Source: Ophthalmolycus amberensis
Taxonomy: Eukaryota; Chordata; Actinopteri; Perciformes; Zoarcidae
Assembly: GCA_024529925.1 (NCBI GenBank)
Contig: JAFEUB010000905.1
Span: 254,216-318,215, forward strand
Direction of reading: 5' to 3'
DNA length: 64,000 nucleotides
Shown here one piece after another: positions 62,774 through 64,000 of the stretch. The notes under the pieces are model-generated. The model was not told the origin of the DNA. It did no database searches and saw nothing but the letters and a program-made list of their open reading frames with translations. The first letter of the stretch is position 1; each line of letters starts with the position of its first letter. The position numbers and the translations under genes were made by a program.

Positions 62774-63098
62774 AACTACGAATAAGTGTCGCCCAGAAGC
62801 GCCTCAGCATGTACTTACACACACACACGAACAGACAGCGTTTAAGCCCAACAGCTAACGGTGTGTGTGTTGATTACTAATGTGTTTGTTTCAGGCACAT
62901 GGAAGCAGCTCCTCTGGAGTACCAGAATCTGGAATGGAGGCTGAAAAACAACCCTCGACTGGCTCCTCACCTGCTCAAATGAGCCACACACCTGCGTTCT
63001 TTTTAAAACTATATGGATTGTGTATGAATTCTATACATGTACACTTTCCTAAAGAGCAGGATTCATATATTCTTCTTAGCACATGAGCATTTTGTTTT
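62774..63098 (+). pseudogene. drc7: Partial 3' copy of drc7 (copy B): final exon and part of the preceding exon
   Basis: Nearly identical to 58461-58794 of copy A, including intron and 3' UTR, with only a handful of differences. It contains the last part of the penultimate exon (ending 62810), a donor, the acceptor, and the whole last exon 62895-62982 (HMEAAPLEYQNLEWRLK to HLLK and TGA). The left edge at 62774 abuts the Penelope-like/telomere-like zone. The right edge at about 63098 abuts unrelated sequence leading into a hAT-like end. No upstream exons, so it cannot be functional alone. Confidence 0.85.
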
Positions 63099-63179
63099 GT
63101 GTACGTTGGTACATAGAGGGTGATAAGAAGCTGTACATGGAGGGACTTAGGACCCAGGGGAAGGTGAAGGAAATAGGAA

Positions 63180-63346
63180 GAGACGCTACACAAACAGCTG
63201 TTCACCGCTCGCTGACGGTTCTTGCGTTAAAAATGTCCGCTTCATAATAAAAAAAAACTGCGTTAACGCACGATAAAATAATTGTCGGCTTTAATTAATT
63301 AATGCGTTAACGTGATAATAACGCGTTAACTTGCCCAGCACTAATA
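63180..63346 (-). mobile_element. hAT-like element end (GTTAACGCGTTA-rich)
   Basis: Read on the minus strand it begins TAGTGCTGGGCAAGTTAACG and continues with CGTTATTATCACGTTAACGC, an arrangement seen at the ends of teleost hAT-like non-autonomous elements. Only one end is recognised. Confidence 0.5.
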
Positions 63347-63359
63347 TATATTATACTGT

Positions 63360-63408
63360 ATGTGTGCGTGTGTGTGTGTGTGCCTGCGTGCGTGCGCGTG
63401 TGTGTGCC
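63360..63408. repeat. GT/GC microsatellite
   Basis: (GT)n with GC interruptions directly before drc7 copy C exon at 63414. A second GT run lies at 63639-63658 before the next exon. Confidence 0.85.
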
Positions 63409-63413
63409 AACAG

Positions 63414-64000
63414 AAAGTGGTGGAGCGTTTCCGGAGGAACATATCCAAACCGTTCAACGCAGACGTGGCCGAGCGAGTGTTCCTATTTGCTGAAAGACGA
63501 ATCGAGGTGACCTATCATCGGGAAGATTACAGAATCTTCGCCTTAAAGAGGAGCTTCAAACAGGAGGACGGCTACCAGGTACAGACGAGAAAACACACAC
63601 TAGGGTTCACAGCCTTTTCAAAGTAACTGTTGCCGAGGTGTGTGTGTGTGTGTGCGTGTTCAGTTGGATCCACATGAGATGCCTCTTCACAACCTGACCC
63701 TGAATAAGATGCTGGAGGACCTGATGAAGGATGAGAAGGAGGTCATTCTCCAAATCGACAAGTCTTGGAAGGAGGTAACCGGAGTAACACATCCCATAAT
63801 ATTCATAGAATCTGGATAGAGTCACCCTCCCTTTAAAACATTTGCCCGGGTCATCACCCAGTACATTATTCAATACAGCCGAGCAGATGAACACAACTTT
63901 ACACACACTTCATGTCGACCTTTTCTCTGCCGCTGTAGGAGCGCCAGGCGGAGGAGGACCAGAGGTTGCTGCAGGAGGACATCCTGGCCCCGCTCCTTAT
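63414..64000 (+). CDS. drc7: Dynein regulatory complex subunit 7 (copy C), partial, runs off the window
   Basis: Three in-phase exons. 63414-63578 (55 codons) encodes KVVERFRRNISKPFN onward with HREDYRIFALKRSF. 63664-63774 (37 codons) encodes LDPHEMPLHNLTLNKMLEDL onward. 63939 to the edge encodes ERQAEEDQRLLQEDILAPLL. These match the C-terminal third of DRC7, just upstream of and overlapping the part seen in copy A. No lesion is seen, so this may be the parental gene. Earlier exons are not found between copy B and 63414, where a MITE-like end and microsatellite lie. Either they are missing or this copy is itself truncated on the left. Motile-cilia function is from family knowledge. Confidence 0.85.

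Overview
This window is vertebrate nuclear DNA, almost certainly from a percomorph-type teleost fish. The genes have many small exons with GT-AG introns. Intergenic DNA is full of dinucleotide microsatellites, hAT-like MITEs, L2-like LINE fragments and a Penelope-like element, all typical of teleosts. There are no operons, Shine-Dalgarno sites or CRISPR arrays. Coordinates were read by eye, joining exons by splice sites, reading frame and remembered family sequences. The four complete multi-exon models each sum to a multiple of three.

Layout from left to right: (1) rbm19, minus strand, 430-6817, 24 exons, 922 aa, complete. (2) 9273-11700, minus strand: scattered exons of an SLC2A11-like sugar transporter, with first, second and last exons visible and the middle absent. 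(3) 13.05-13.7 kb: LINE endonuclease fragment. (4) 15510-25523, plus strand: 12-exon gene for a 447-aa EHD/sarcalumenin-type GTPase with a C-terminal membrane hairpin; three copies of one MITE family lie in or beside its introns. (5) aifm3, minus strand, 27953-36955, 19 exons, 603 aa, convergent with the GTPase gene. (6) A 200-bp CT microsatellite at 41.4 kb and a single-exon claudin-like gene, minus strand, at 43.8-44.5 kb. (7) lztr1, minus strand, 47343-56590, 19 exons, 775 aa. One of its introns is almost entirely a 2.6-kb inverted-repeat transposon lying a few bases from a splice acceptor. (8) 57.75-64 kb: a duplication mosaic with three partial copies of the 3' end of drc7, two exons of an unrecognised convergent gene ending in KDEL, a LINE RT fragment, a Penelope-like element fused to a telomere-like repeat, and a hAT-like end.

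The genes serve separate functions: rRNA processing (RBM19), a mitochondria-associated Rieske flavoprotein (AIFM3), tight junctions (claudin), CUL3-linked RAS turnover (LZTR1) and motile cilia (DRC7). AIFM3-LZTR1 adjacency matches human 22q11, where SLC2A11 also lies. I see no evidence of a new multi-gene system. The most interesting points are the transposon/splice-site conflict in lztr1, the recent drc7 segmental duplication, the eroded SLC2A11-like locus and the poorly described membrane GTPase.
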